Both the position numbers and the translations under genes were made by a program. Source: Limnobacter humi (GTDB lineage: Bacteria > Pseudomonadota > Gammaproteobacteria > Burkholderiales > Burkholderiaceae_B). Taken from it: a stretch of 64,000 nucleotides of DNA. The stretch is from positions 172,783 through 236,782 of the forward strand of contig NZ_JANIGO010000005.1 of assembly GCF_024518835.1 (NCBI RefSeq). Direction: 5' to 3'. The notes beneath the pieces are model-generated. The model was given only the letters and a program-made list of their open reading frames with translations. It ran no database searches and had not been told where the DNA came from. This document shows positions 19,801 to 25,783 of the stretch, one piece after another; positions within the stretch are counted from its first letter, which is position 1; each line of letters begins with the position of its first letter.

Positions 19801-21602
19801 CGGGATCGATCTTGATTGCTAACACAGGCGTAAAAACTTTTAATAGCCGCTCCGGTGATGTTGTGCTAACAAAGACCGATGTCGATAACGCTGGTAATTT
19901 ATCGGGGAGTAATTTTGCGTTTGGGCCAGGCACCTTGGTGAGCTTAACCAGTGGTATTCAAAATCTGGCGTTTGGAAACAATGCGCTGACTGGCGTGACT
20001 ACCGGCAGTAACAATGTGGCTTTGGGGACGTTGGCCCTCCAATATGGAAACGCTTCGAATAATATCGCCATCGGTAGCTTGGCCAACCGAGCGTCTAATG
20101 GTGGTGACAATGTCACCATTGGTTCATATGCCATGGAATTTAATTCCACAGGTGATAGTAATGTTGTCGTTGGTAGGTCGGCGATGCGCAATGCGACGGC
20201 AGCCAGTCAAAACGTCGCCATCGGATATTTAGGTTTGTATGGTGCCTCCACAGGGGGATCTAATGTGGCGGTGGGTTCGCGTGCGGGTTACGCTTCTCCT
20301 GGCGGGGATACCTCATTTGCCAACACAACGGGCGCATATAATACATTTTTGGGAAGCAGTGCTCGCCCAGGTACGGCGACTCAATTAAGTTACGCCACAG
20401 CCTTAGGTGCTGAAAGCTTGGTGAGTACCAGCAACACCATTGTGCTGGGCCGAACCACCGACACCACCGTGATTGGAGCAGACGGCGCAGCCACATCGGG
20501 CAACTTGCTGGGTGGAAAATTGCAGGTCACCGGCGACATTCGCGCCAGCGGTAATGTGTATGCCTCCGGTGTGCAACTGACCTCAGACCGCCGCCTAAAA
20601 ACCGACATTAACCAGATGGACAACCAAACCATTCTGGACAACCTGACGCGCATGAGTGCCTATCGCTATCGCCTCATCAATGACCCCACGGGACAGGTTC
20701 GCGTCGGTGTGATTGCACAGGAGTTGGCGATGCTGTTTCCCGAATTGGCGCAGGTCAATGTCAGTGGTTATTACAGTGTGGACTATAGTGGCTTGGGTGC
20801 CTTGGCTGCAGCCGGTGTCGGCAAACTAAATGCGCAGCTGAAATCACTGGACAGCACGGTACAAACCCAGGGCAAGAAGCTGGGTGAACTGGGTGTTCGT
20901 GTAGACCAAATGGACGACCGGGTAAAAGGTTTGGAAGACTGGAAAACATCGGCCAATACCCGAATGGACTCGTTGCAAAAAGCCATTGATGTAAACGTGG
21001 AAAAAATTGCTGAGAATGCGCTCAAAATTGCTGCCAACACGGAGAGAATTACCGCACTGGACGACGCCCTGGGGCGCTTGGACAAGCGGGTGGGCACCAC
21101 CGAAAGCCGCCTGAGCAAAGTGGAGGCCACGTGGAGCAACACCTTCACCGTGTCCGATGATGGCAGCACCTTGACCGTTCACACCCCCAACCTGGTTGTG
21201 AGCAATTTCACCGCCGAAGCCCTGCGCACCAAGGCTGCATACACCGAACGTTTGGAAGCGGAAATGGCCCGCATTCGCAATCTGGAAGTAGATAGCCTGA
21301 AGGCCAACATCGCCACCGCACGCAATGTGAAAGCTGAGGTGGTGAACACAGGCAGCGCGGAAGTGTATGCGGGCGCAGGCATGCCAGCATTCTTGTTTGC
21401 TGCACCGGCTGACGGCCATTACACCGTCAACACCAGTGCCATGGATGGCAGCTATGCCACCGCCACGGTGATCGTGAACGCAGGCCAGGTTAAGGTGATT
21501 CCCATCAAGAGTGAGGGTATCGACCTGATCGGCGACGGCAACTCGGTCAAAGCCTTGGCTGCCGGAAAAATGATCCGCGCCAGCTGGATCAAGATGGGTT
21601 GA
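10803..21602 (+). CDS. Giant repetitive surface protein/adhesin with intramolecular chaperone (peptidase S74) domain
   Basis: A 3599-residue protein. A Sec-type signal peptide (about 1-35) is followed by a domain of about 200 residues with the motif GRPLGYCAWDN and a second Cys. About 3000 residues follow that are built from 17-residue repeats of the form N-T-A-x-G-x-x-A-L-x-x-N-T-T-G-x-x, reminiscent of YadA-head and tail-fibre beta-rolls. These are interrupted by nine similar blocks ending in SNTIVLGRTTDSTVIGA, eight of which continue into ILQNKILQVTGDVG. A chaperone-of-endosialidase/S74 domain begins at TSDRRLKTDI (Ser3261) and includes VGVIAQE. A coiled coil and about 200 further residues close the protein. 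S74 domains trimerise fibres and autocleave at the Ser. The start is preceded by GGGAGACAGAGA. By position it takes the place of the PilV tip adhesin of type IVb loci. Confidence 0.93.
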   Translation: MRSFVKSFHVERVTSRLVCVVLFAMLMAPGVGHAGSSETSAAFTATQLVRQFTLRNTVSQVNQGLQGFVSDQNGVLRGLPMSAALSFFPADMGTVPNGYGVPTRDGGGRPLGYCAWDNASSTAGGGFNAGLGASVPLVYAVVSAGLNGAIETSCAQILATRTAAGDDYIEIRQPQQTASQQYRSSVATYADLLATQGTDGDVRLVRESNRLYTYSAGSWVPVYAGPTFNDDSAANGTGAVSYTAGKVTVAEFQATVANFSSNLTVAGSSTFSGAVTASNGITVTAGGAKITGNSTVTGNLDVSGALTAATLAGNGSALTNLNAANITTGVLGAAFGGTGVDSSTAANGQLLIGNGAGFSLGNIVGIADQVNVTTGAGSITLSLPQSISTTSTPTFGGLMLNGALVGTTASFSGNVSAQRLILADSTGGVSDPNLIVGLTAMQGSQTGSGGNTAVGISALQSNLSGAYNVAIGTNALLTNISGGMNTAAGFNALQQNSDGFYNSAFGAYALQSNSHGQNNTAIGLNSLSANTIGSANSALGISALAGNIDGFGNTAFGAAALYKNTQGARNVAIGLNAGYSNASNNSTNANITGNNNTFVGANAMPGTTTQLTYATALGSESLVTTSNTIVLGRATDKTVIGSTGTASGGILQNKILQVTGDVGITGNLSIAGAFSAASFSGNGSGLTNLNGSNINSGLVPVAFGGTGVNGSAAANGALLIGNGSGYTLGTLTGTANQVNVANGAGSITLSLPQNIATTSTPTFAGMNLNGTLNVTNSVALNTSNLGSSTSLRDLRVFSTDGFSPWDHLRIRVGDHQTNVDAGGADNGLNFRVGNGNTGNVGDQTYNTVLTLFPDQSAVFTGRVDAQSLYLGGQAVLPMTKANIDAALTSASSIGAASPQTNLALGTSALASERRAGNVAIGAGVLASLTASAASNDGVFNTGVGYSTLAANSTGRDNTAVGAEALLFNTTGFSNTAMGRAALYSNTTGQKNSAFGSAALFSATTASNNAVFGDGAAFGLTTGSDNTVVGQGALFSTTTGAQNTSIGRLSMFSNATGQQNAALGSAALYSNTTGSYNVAMGQSAGFSTIGGSTSNANTTGSNNTFVGAFAMPGTTTQLNYATALGSGALVGTSNTVVLGRTTDSTVIGATGTASSGILQNKILQVTGDVGITGNLSIGGAFSAASFSGDGSALTNLNASNITSGMLGTAFGGTGVNGSAAANGTLLIGNGSGYTLSTLTGTAEQINVANGAGSITLSLPQSIATTSTPTFGGLALNGALVGTTASFNGNVSAQRLILADSSGGVDLPSVIIGQAAMQGPQSGFGANTAVGISALQDNQSGYFNVGIGSSALMNNTHGAFNVAVGNNVLEKNLDGIFNSAVGASALGSNTSGLGNTAMGTLALSANTLANGNSAFGLSALGSNTEGLTNTAVGAQALGSNTLGSDNVALGIYAGYSTVDSNDTNANITGSNNTFIGAYTMPGTTTQLNYATALGSAALVSTSNTVVLGRTTDSTVIGATGTASSGILQNKILQVTGDVGITGNLSLGGAFSAASLNGDNLTLTGGLSANSAFITDFLNVSRLLSASAVGNISVGNFNLLDLNSGYENIAIGNGTLPFNVSGTYNIAMGAGAMLNAQTGSDNVSVGGNSLHILVNGSSNTAIGASALYTTDGYGNTGVGAAALGTNTTGSENTGVGLNAGGNRLFEPAANQRYGNNNTYLGAYTYPVTDSLSFATALGSGAGVGTSNTIVLGRTVDTTVIGAEGMASSGILQNKILQVTGDVGITGNLSVGGTLSAASFNGDNLALTGGLSASSATIAGVVNAGRVQFSNAAGNIVIGNNTLTNVESGYENIAIGNYTLSSNISGGYNIAIGDGAQISLETGFNNVAVGPESLNYLISGYSNTAIGTRALYDTDGYGNTGIGDGAMTANTTGNENTGVGLDAGRSRNYSHASNQRYGNNNTYLGAHSFPVTDNLSYATALGSDAAVSTSNTIVLGRTIDTTVIGATGAATSGILQNKILQVTGDVGISNGLTIGGTLTASTLAANTANFIGAVTAQRILVGDSTGVLIPNVVVGLGAMQGTPSGTGGNTAVGRNALSSNTSGEGNVAVGRESMQGVTTASYNTAFGSYAMFSGNGSLVTAIGSSAAAYMTGSQNVAVGVNALQMAGSVYNVAVGNNSLYGLSSGGANTVLGHYAMSSLTAGASNIAIGHRAGGSLLTGSGNIAIGEQAAQGLTNGSNNLSIGNNTQISNNLSYATVLGNNAVVTTSNTIVLGRTTDSTVIGATGTATSGLLQNKILQVTGDVGISGNLSLGGVITGASAVFTGNLAANRLLLGDSSGGVTNPNIVIGVGALGGVPSGAGGNVAIGNGSMANNTSGGLNVAIGHLAMNSNTTGYLNTALGASALISNTTGNNNIAIGTDALYANTTGSDNAAVGVYALTSNTTGYSNTAMGSSALYANTTGYRNSAFGYSALLSNTTGYANTATGYHALKFNTTGNQNTATGYKALEFNSTGYQNTAAGYRSLQSNTTGESNTATGFGALQFSSTGVRNTADGTYALYNNTTGDRNTAVGYSALATNTTGSYNTAIGHSAGPSDSNLSYSTALGAFSSVSTSNTIVLGRTTDSTVIGATGTATSGILQNKILQVTGDVGVTGDLSLGGALTLNTLNATTGNFSGAVSALRLLVSDSSGGVAVPNMVVGGNNMVNAQSGGGQNTVLGINALRDNTSGAQNTAVGLSSLIQNVDGSNNTVVGAYAMYVNTSGSNNTALGGSALGDQTTASNNTAVGQSALRKATTGGFNSALGQSALYSSTTGALNSALGMSALWANTTGSANVALGVNAGYADSAFSATNPNTTGSNNTYLGAYARPNSGVQLNYATALGSDAQVSTSNTIVLGRTTDTTVIGATGTASSGILQNKILQVTGDVGITGSLGIGGAFSAASFSGDGSALTNLNGSNISNGTVSAARGGTGLDGSAAANGALLIGNGAGFSLGNLTAGAGLSITNGSGSILIANTGVKTFNSRSGDVVLTKTDVDNAGNLSGSNFAFGPGTLVSLTSGIQNLAFGNNALTGVTTGSNNVALGTLALQYGNASNNIAIGSLANRASNGGDNVTIGSYAMEFNSTGDSNVVVGRSAMRNATAASQNVAIGYLGLYGASTGGSNVAVGSRAGYASPGGDTSFANTTGAYNTFLGSSARPGTATQLSYATALGAESLVSTSNTIVLGRTTDTTVIGADGAATSGNLLGGKLQVTGDIRASGNVYASGVQLTSDRRLKTDINQMDNQTILDNLTRMSAYRYRLINDPTGQVRVGVIAQELAMLFPELAQVNVSGYYSVDYSGLGALAAAGVGKLNAQLKSLDSTVQTQGKKLGELGVRVDQMDDRVKGLEDWKTSANTRMDSLQKAIDVNVEKIAENALKIAANTERITALDDALGRLDKRVGTTESRLSKVEATWSNTFTVSDDGSTLTVHTPNLVVSNFTAEALRTKAAYTERLEAEMARIRNLEVDSLKANIATARNVKAEVVNTGSAEVYAGAGMPAFLFAAPADGHYTVNTSAMDGSYATATVIVNAGQVKVIPIKSEGIDLIGDGNSVKALAAGKMIRASWIKMG
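15372..16829 (+). repeat. Two adjacent 729-base modules, a likely duplication
   Basis: Modules 15372-16100 and 16101-16829 have exactly equal length and matching protein landmarks in the same order: SGYENIAIGN, SNTAIG, TDGYGNTG, NQRYGNNNTYLGA and the IVLGRT block. Their sequences have since diverged. This indicates a tandem module duplication within the adhesin gene. Confidence 0.85.
17874..18536 (+). repeat. Tandem array of thirteen 51-base units coding for 17-residue repeats
   Basis: Thirteen consecutive units start at Asn codons exactly 51 bases apart from 17874 and end at 18536 (13 x 51 = 663), with no indels. The consensus unit is N-T-A-x-G-x-x-A-L-x-x-N-T-T-G-x-x. Codon-level divergence between units is considerable, so the array is old or has diversified. 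It forms the most regular part of the predicted beta-roll of the giant protein. Confidence 0.92.
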
Positions 21603-21614
21603 TTGTTCAAAAAA

Positions 21615-21641
21615 AAAGAGGCTCACCCAGTGAGCCTCTTT
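21615..21641. terminator. Bidirectional terminator between convergent genes
   Basis: A perfect 11-bp stem (21615-21625 with 21631-21641) around a 5-base loop, A-rich on the left and T-rich on the right. It serves both the giant adhesin gene and the convergent FecR-like gene. Confidence 0.9.
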
Positions 21642-21665
21642 ATTCATGCAATCAATACTGGCTGA

Positions 21666-23102
21666 TCAAATACCGGTATTGAGGTGGGTGGGGTCTATCG
21701 GCAAACCGCTGTGTCCCAACGCATCGGCACCAGAAGAAATCCCACTGGTCACTGTGTTGATGATTTCACCGCCACCGCCGCCTGCAGGTGAAGACGCGCC
21801 TTGCAGCGCGTTCGTCAATGTGTCGGCTCCACCGAGCAAGCCTTCCACCTGTCCGGCCAGCGGTGCCAATTCAGTGGGCAAACCGCTGGTGGGCAGTGCA
21901 TCGCCGGTGGGCAAGCCAGCCGACAGCAGGTCCCCCGATGGCAACCCATCAACAGCAGGCAGTCCATCCGGGTTCAATTGGCTCAGCACGGTGCTCAAAT
22001 CGGGTGTGCCGCTGGAAGAACCGCCGGACAACACGGTTTCCAGGCCTTGAGTCAATTGGCCAACCAAACCGTCCAGCACAGTGTCGACTTGCGGGGCGAC
22101 TGAACCCAATTGGTCCAGAACCATGCCCACAGGCTCCACTTGTTGAGCCACGGGGCTTAACAGTTCGCTGGCGGTGTTCACCACGGACGTGACCAGCCCA
22201 CCCGATGTCAGTCCATCCAGCGGTGCCGCATCCAGCAGGGTGTTCAGACCAATGTCCGTGTTCACCAGGCTTTGCAATTCATGGGTGACGGGGGCCAGCG
22301 GCTCACCCAGCGGTGTAGCATCCAGGCCGTCAACCAGTTGATTCACCACGTCCGCTTGAGGGGTGCCAGGGCCAGTGGCTGCCACCAACAGGTCATGCAG
22401 GTTTTCTGCACCACCCATCCCGCTGTCTTGTACACCGGTCGACAGGTTGTCCGGGGTTGAGGCTGGGTCGCTGGCGCTGTTCTGTCCTGCGGTTGTGATT
22501 GGGTCGAGCAGGGAAGTCTGCAGGTTCTCTTGGGTCAGGTTCTGGTTGGCAAATTCCTGCAGGCTTTGTGGGCTGTCCTGGCTTGAAAATTCGCCGCTGT
22601 TGAGCCCGCCGCCCAAGCCACTGCCGCCGTTGCCACCCGAGCCCGATGTGCTGAGGTTGCTGCCGGAGTCGCCGCCATCGCTGCCGCCACCGGCCACAAA
22701 TGCACCGGCTGCCAGGGCACCAAGACCCAGTGCACCGCCGCCGCCCGCGCCAGCCAGCGCACCAAACAGGCCCATGCCCCCGTCGGCTTCCATGGCTGCC
22801 GAGTTCTCGGCGACTTCGGTCGTGAATTCAAAGCAATCCCCGTCCTCGCTCACAACCATTTGGGGGCCGTTGGGGCCTTCCTGTTCGCCCAGGGTAATTT
22901 TGCCGTTGGCAGTCATGATGCCAGCGGCAGCCACTTGTCCAGCCAGGCCAGGAAATTCCAGCGCCAACCGGCCTGTGGAGCCTGTCTTAACCACATCGCC
23001 GGGCAACAGCGCGTCGCCCGCTTTCAAGTTGACAACTTCCCCGTTTCGGGTAACGCTAACTTCGCCTTCCAAATCTTTAATCAGTGCGGTGGGTGCAGCC
23101 AT
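21666..23102 (-). CDS. Protein with FecR-like N-terminal domain and long low-complexity region
   Basis: A 478-residue protein. Residues 1-55 form a small beta-domain of the FecR/retention-module kind, with motifs such as LEGEVSVTRNGEV, LKAGDALLPGDVVKTGS and GRLALEF, as seen at the N-terminus of large secreted adhesins and FecR-like proteins. Residues 56-100 continue a beta-rich region. After a Gly/Ala-rich hydrophobic stretch (about 108-140) the rest is Gly/Ser/Leu/Asp-rich low complexity with degenerate LDGL-like units. There is no signal peptide. AGGAGG lies 7 bases before the ATG. It is convergent with the giant adhesin gene. An adhesin-related or type I-secreted surface protein is possible; the function is not known. 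Confidence 0.75.
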   Translation of the reverse strand: MAAPTALIKDLEGEVSVTRNGEVVNLKAGDALLPGDVVKTGSTGRLALEFPGLAGQVAAAGIMTANGKITLGEQEGPNGPQMVVSEDGDCFEFTTEVAENSAAMEADGGMGLFGALAGAGGGGALGLGALAAGAFVAGGGSDGGDSGSNLSTSGSGGNGGSGLGGGLNSGEFSSQDSPQSLQEFANQNLTQENLQTSLLDPITTAGQNSASDPASTPDNLSTGVQDSGMGGAENLHDLLVAATGPGTPQADVVNQLVDGLDATPLGEPLAPVTHELQSLVNTDIGLNTLLDAAPLDGLTSGGLVTSVVNTASELLSPVAQQVEPVGMVLDQLGSVAPQVDTVLDGLVGQLTQGLETVLSGGSSSGTPDLSTVLSQLNPDGLPAVDGLPSGDLLSAGLPTGDALPTSGLPTELAPLAGQVEGLLGGADTLTNALQGASSPAGGGGGEIINTVTSGISSGADALGHSGLPIDPTHLNTGI

Positions 23103-23235
23103 TCGAGGGCCTCCTGTTTGAAATCGGTTGATTTTTCATGTGCTTGCGCAAGATGATCAGCCTAGTGTGCAGAAAGCTTTTCAAATCAATTGTCCAAATA
23201 GGGGTGCTGTTTATCCCCCAATTAGCGGAATCACG

Positions 23236-24408
23236 ATGGGTATTCGCAATGAGCACCGGGATGCAATCCCCGGCCAAGGTGGATTAAAAACGACAGCAGC
23301 CACCGGGCCTTTGGTGACCCCAACCCAGGACATGGCGGAATTGCAGGAGATCGATCCCAAAGGCATCAAGCAGGCTGATCAAAAGCAAACCGTGCTGATC
23401 ACGGGTCATGCGGGTTTCATCGGCTTTCACACCGCCAAGGCTTTGCTGGAACGGGGCGACAAAGTCATTGGTTTTGACAGCCTGAATACCCATTACGACA
23501 CCCGTCTGAAACGCGAGCGCCTGGCCATGCTGGATGAGGTGGCCAAGCGGACTGGCGCAAAGTACCACAGTGTGAAAGCGGACTTGTGTGTGGGGCCGGA
23601 ACTGATGGAGACGCTGGAGACTTACAAGGTACAACGGGTGATTCACCTGGCTGGGCAAACCGACAAATACCTGAGCAATTCCAGCCCGCAAGATTGCGTG
23701 CAAAACAACATCACCGCATTTGTGGCTTTGCTGGAGGCTTGCCGCCATTTTCGCATTCAACATTTAACGTATGCCAGTAGCCATGCCGTGTACGGTGCGG
23801 GTTTTCAGAAACCCATGAGTGAGCGCGACAGCGCCAATCACCCGCAGCGGCTGGATGCGGCCACCCAGCGTGCCTGTGAATTGTTGGCCCATTCTTACAG
23901 CCACCAGTTCAAACTGCCGACCACCGGGTTGCGCTTTTTCTCCGTGTATGGCCCTTGGGGGCGACCCGATTCGGTCTTGTTTGCCTTCGCCAAAAAAATC
24001 CTGGAAGGCAAACCCATTCAGATTTACAACGACGGTAGCAACACCCGCGATTTCACCTACATCACCGATTTGGTGGAAGGGGTGGTTCGCGCCAGTGACA
24101 CACCGGCTGAGCCAGACCCTGCCTGGCTCACTGAAATGCCCAACCAGGCCACCAGCAGCGCCCCCTGGCGAGTGCTGAATATTGGCAACAATCAGCCGGT
24201 CTCGATTGAAGAGCTTATCGCGGCCCTGGAAAACGCGCTGAACACCCGTGCGGTGAAAGAATTCATCACGGGCCCCATCCTGGAAAAAAGCCAGAGCTGT
24301 GCAGACACCACGGCGTTGCAACGGGCCACATCCTTTCGACCCAACACCGCCCTGAGCGACGGTGTTCAGCAGTTCGTGGACTGGTTCAGGGCCTATCACC
24401 AGATTTAA
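23236..24408 (+). CDS. UDP-glucuronate 4-epimerase-like protein lacking the catalytic Tyr and Lys
   Basis: A 390-residue extended-SDR protein. After an N-terminal extension of about 50 residues comes the NAD-binding motif TGHAGFIG (about 56-63). The Ser block YASSHAVYG and the UDP-sugar-binding region LRFFSVYGPWGRPD are also present, so it belongs to the UDP-glucuronate/UDP-galactose 4-epimerase group. The usual catalytic YxxxK (family form YAATK) reads DAATQ here (Asp207, Gln211), so classical epimerase chemistry should be lost or changed. The start is uncertain: ATG at 23236, or ATG at 23332 preceded by CCAGGA, which would remove most of the extension. It is divergent from the FecR-like gene. 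A regulatory or binding role is conceivable. Confidence 0.85.
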   Translation: MGIRNEHRDAIPGQGGLKTTAATGPLVTPTQDMAELQEIDPKGIKQADQKQTVLITGHAGFIGFHTAKALLERGDKVIGFDSLNTHYDTRLKRERLAMLDEVAKRTGAKYHSVKADLCVGPELMETLETYKVQRVIHLAGQTDKYLSNSSPQDCVQNNITAFVALLEACRHFRIQHLTYASSHAVYGAGFQKPMSERDSANHPQRLDAATQRACELLAHSYSHQFKLPTTGLRFFSVYGPWGRPDSVLFAFAKKILEGKPIQIYNDGSNTRDFTYITDLVEGVVRASDTPAEPDPAWLTEMPNQATSSAPWRVLNIGNNQPVSIEELIAALENALNTRAVKEFITGPILEKSQSCADTTALQRATSFRPNTALSDGVQQFVDWFRAYHQI

Positions 24409-24494
24409 ACAATTTGACTTGAACCCAATGCCTCAAACGGCAACTCAAGGTGTGCTGCCCCTTCAATCCATCGGGCATTTTCTGGGTGCTCACC

Positions 24495-25736
24495 ATGCCG
24501 TTTCGCCAACTGATGTCCTTTTGTAATCGTCGCGCCCCATCCCGAGGCGCACCACCCCCGGTACCTGAGAGGGGGGAAAATCCCCAGCGACCGATGGCAA
24601 GGTTTATCGGTACTGTGTCGAGGTTGTGGCGGCCGCAGATGTCGCCCGCAGTTCCCGGCAACCTGGACCCAGTTCCGCTGCCACTGCCCTGTCATCTGAA
24701 TGGAAAGATGCGCTACCACCTTCTGGACACAGGTGGCATCAAGGCCTCCTCGGTGAACAAGCAGGAATACTCGATTGCGCTGGTGGAAACCCTCATCAAC
24801 ACCCGTTTTTGTATTGCCGGTTTAAACGGGCTGGGGCAAAAAATCGGCATGGACTTGCGCAGCAAAATAGACGAGAAAATATTCAGGTACGACAACCATC
24901 CGGTCAATATTGACAGCGCTTGCCTGTCGGCAAAGATACCGCGGTACCAAACCACTCGGGAAGCCCAATATCGGTTCAAGGTGTTGGAGGACAACCTGAT
25001 TGAACTAAACCACGCCAGTCAGTCACTTCTTCAGGAGTTGCCGCAACTTGAGTTTACGTCGCCCCAGTTGGCCGCACGGGCTTTGTTGGCGGTATTGCCC
25101 CTGAACTTGTTGTCACCGTCGGCTTTCAAGGCGTGGGTTGACCATCGGCAACGCATGGGTATGCCATGGTCTTTGCTGGAGGGGCCAGGCACGGAGTCCA
25201 TCAAACTCGACACGCTGGATGACTTGATCGATGTCGCCAGTGGCAGTCATGTCGACCCGAGCATGGATTGCCGAATTTCAGCGGCCGTGATGCACGACAT
25301 TCATCCAACAACCGGTCCGTTTCGCGATGAGGCATGGGACCGTTCACAGCTCGGTGCCCCAACGCGGACAATCGACAGCACTCATCGCGATGTAGAGGGT
25401 TGGGGGCTGCTTCGCGAAGCCCACAGCAATGATGAAATGCTGGTGTACGAGGCGCGCCAGTGGAATCCTGGTCTTGTTATTTTGTTGCGCAGCCTCATTC
25501 CGCGAGATGGCAAACACTGGGCCGACCCCAAAAAAGACCAGGCAGTGATTGAAAAATTCAGGCGCGCAGCCCAAATTCAGAATCTAGCCGAGATCATGAA
25601 CAGGGCTGATGAGGCGCAATTCAATGGTAGTCCCCGGTCTGCGGCTTCCATGCAAGGTGGCTTGATGTCCCTGTTCTTCAGGACGGTCAGTGACCACGAT
25701 AGCGCCCTGAATCCAGAGTTTGTCATCGGGCAGTAA
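24495..25736 (+). CDS. Hypothetical protein, no recognised family
   Basis: An open frame giving 413 residues from ATG 24495. The first 70 residues are Pro/Arg-rich and poorly protein-like, so the true start may be ATG 24708, preceded by TGGAAAG, giving 342 residues that start MRYHLLDTGG. There is no signal peptide or membrane segment. The body is mixed alpha-helical with ordinary codon use, including a segment AFKAWVDHRQRMGMPW and a stretch GLLREAHSNDEMLVYEARQW. I recognise no domain. It ends 47 bases before the hydrolase lipoprotein gene, so joint transcription is possible. Coding status is likely for the part after 24708. Confidence 0.65.
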   Translation: MPFRQLMSFCNRRAPSRGAPPPVPERGENPQRPMARFIGTVSRLWRPQMSPAVPGNLDPVPLPLPCHLNGKMRYHLLDTGGIKASSVNKQEYSIALVETLINTRFCIAGLNGLGQKIGMDLRSKIDEKIFRYDNHPVNIDSACLSAKIPRYQTTREAQYRFKVLEDNLIELNHASQSLLQELPQLEFTSPQLAARALLAVLPLNLLSPSAFKAWVDHRQRMGMPWSLLEGPGTESIKLDTLDDLIDVASGSHVDPSMDCRISAAVMHDIHPTTGPFRDEAWDRSQLGAPTRTIDSTHRDVEGWGLLREAHSNDEMLVYEARQWNPGLVILLRSLIPRDGKHWADPKKDQAVIEKFRRAAQIQNLAEIMNRADEAQFNGSPRSAASMQGGLMSLFFRTVSDHDSALNPEFVIGQ

Positions 25737-25783
25737 CAATGCCAGAAGCCCGAATCAACAGGGCACACTCCGGAGACATCACC

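Larger units (their letters stand above)
12750..20550 (+). repeat. Nine interspersed linker repeats inside the giant adhesin gene
   Basis: A block encoding ILQNKILQVTGDVG recurs nearly identically at 12750, 14268, 15372, 16101, 16830, 17661 (first residue Leu), 18696 and 19521, with a diverged ninth copy before 20550 that reads GGKLQVTGDI. Each copy is preceded by a block encoding a variant of SNTIVLGRTTDSTVIGA. All copies are in the same reading frame. They delimit modules of 1518, 1104, 729, 729, 831, 1035 and 825 bases. Confidence 0.9.

Noticed and set aside
10803..21602. Many open frames on the opposite strand of the giant adhesin gene
   Set aside because: They arise from the Asn/Thr/Ala/Gly-rich repeats, have repetitive low-complexity translations, no ribosome-binding sites, and they overlap a much better gene.
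10803..21602. Shufflon-type inversion system, because the gene takes the PilV position
   Set aside because: No Rci-like recombinase gene and no inverted copies of the linker repeats are seen; all repeat copies are direct and in one frame.
24540..24620. Possible TPP-like riboswitch, because of a CTGAGA segment near G-rich sequence
   Set aside because: The second conserved TPP element and the P1 pairing are not found; only a short GGGGAAAATCCCC palindrome remains.
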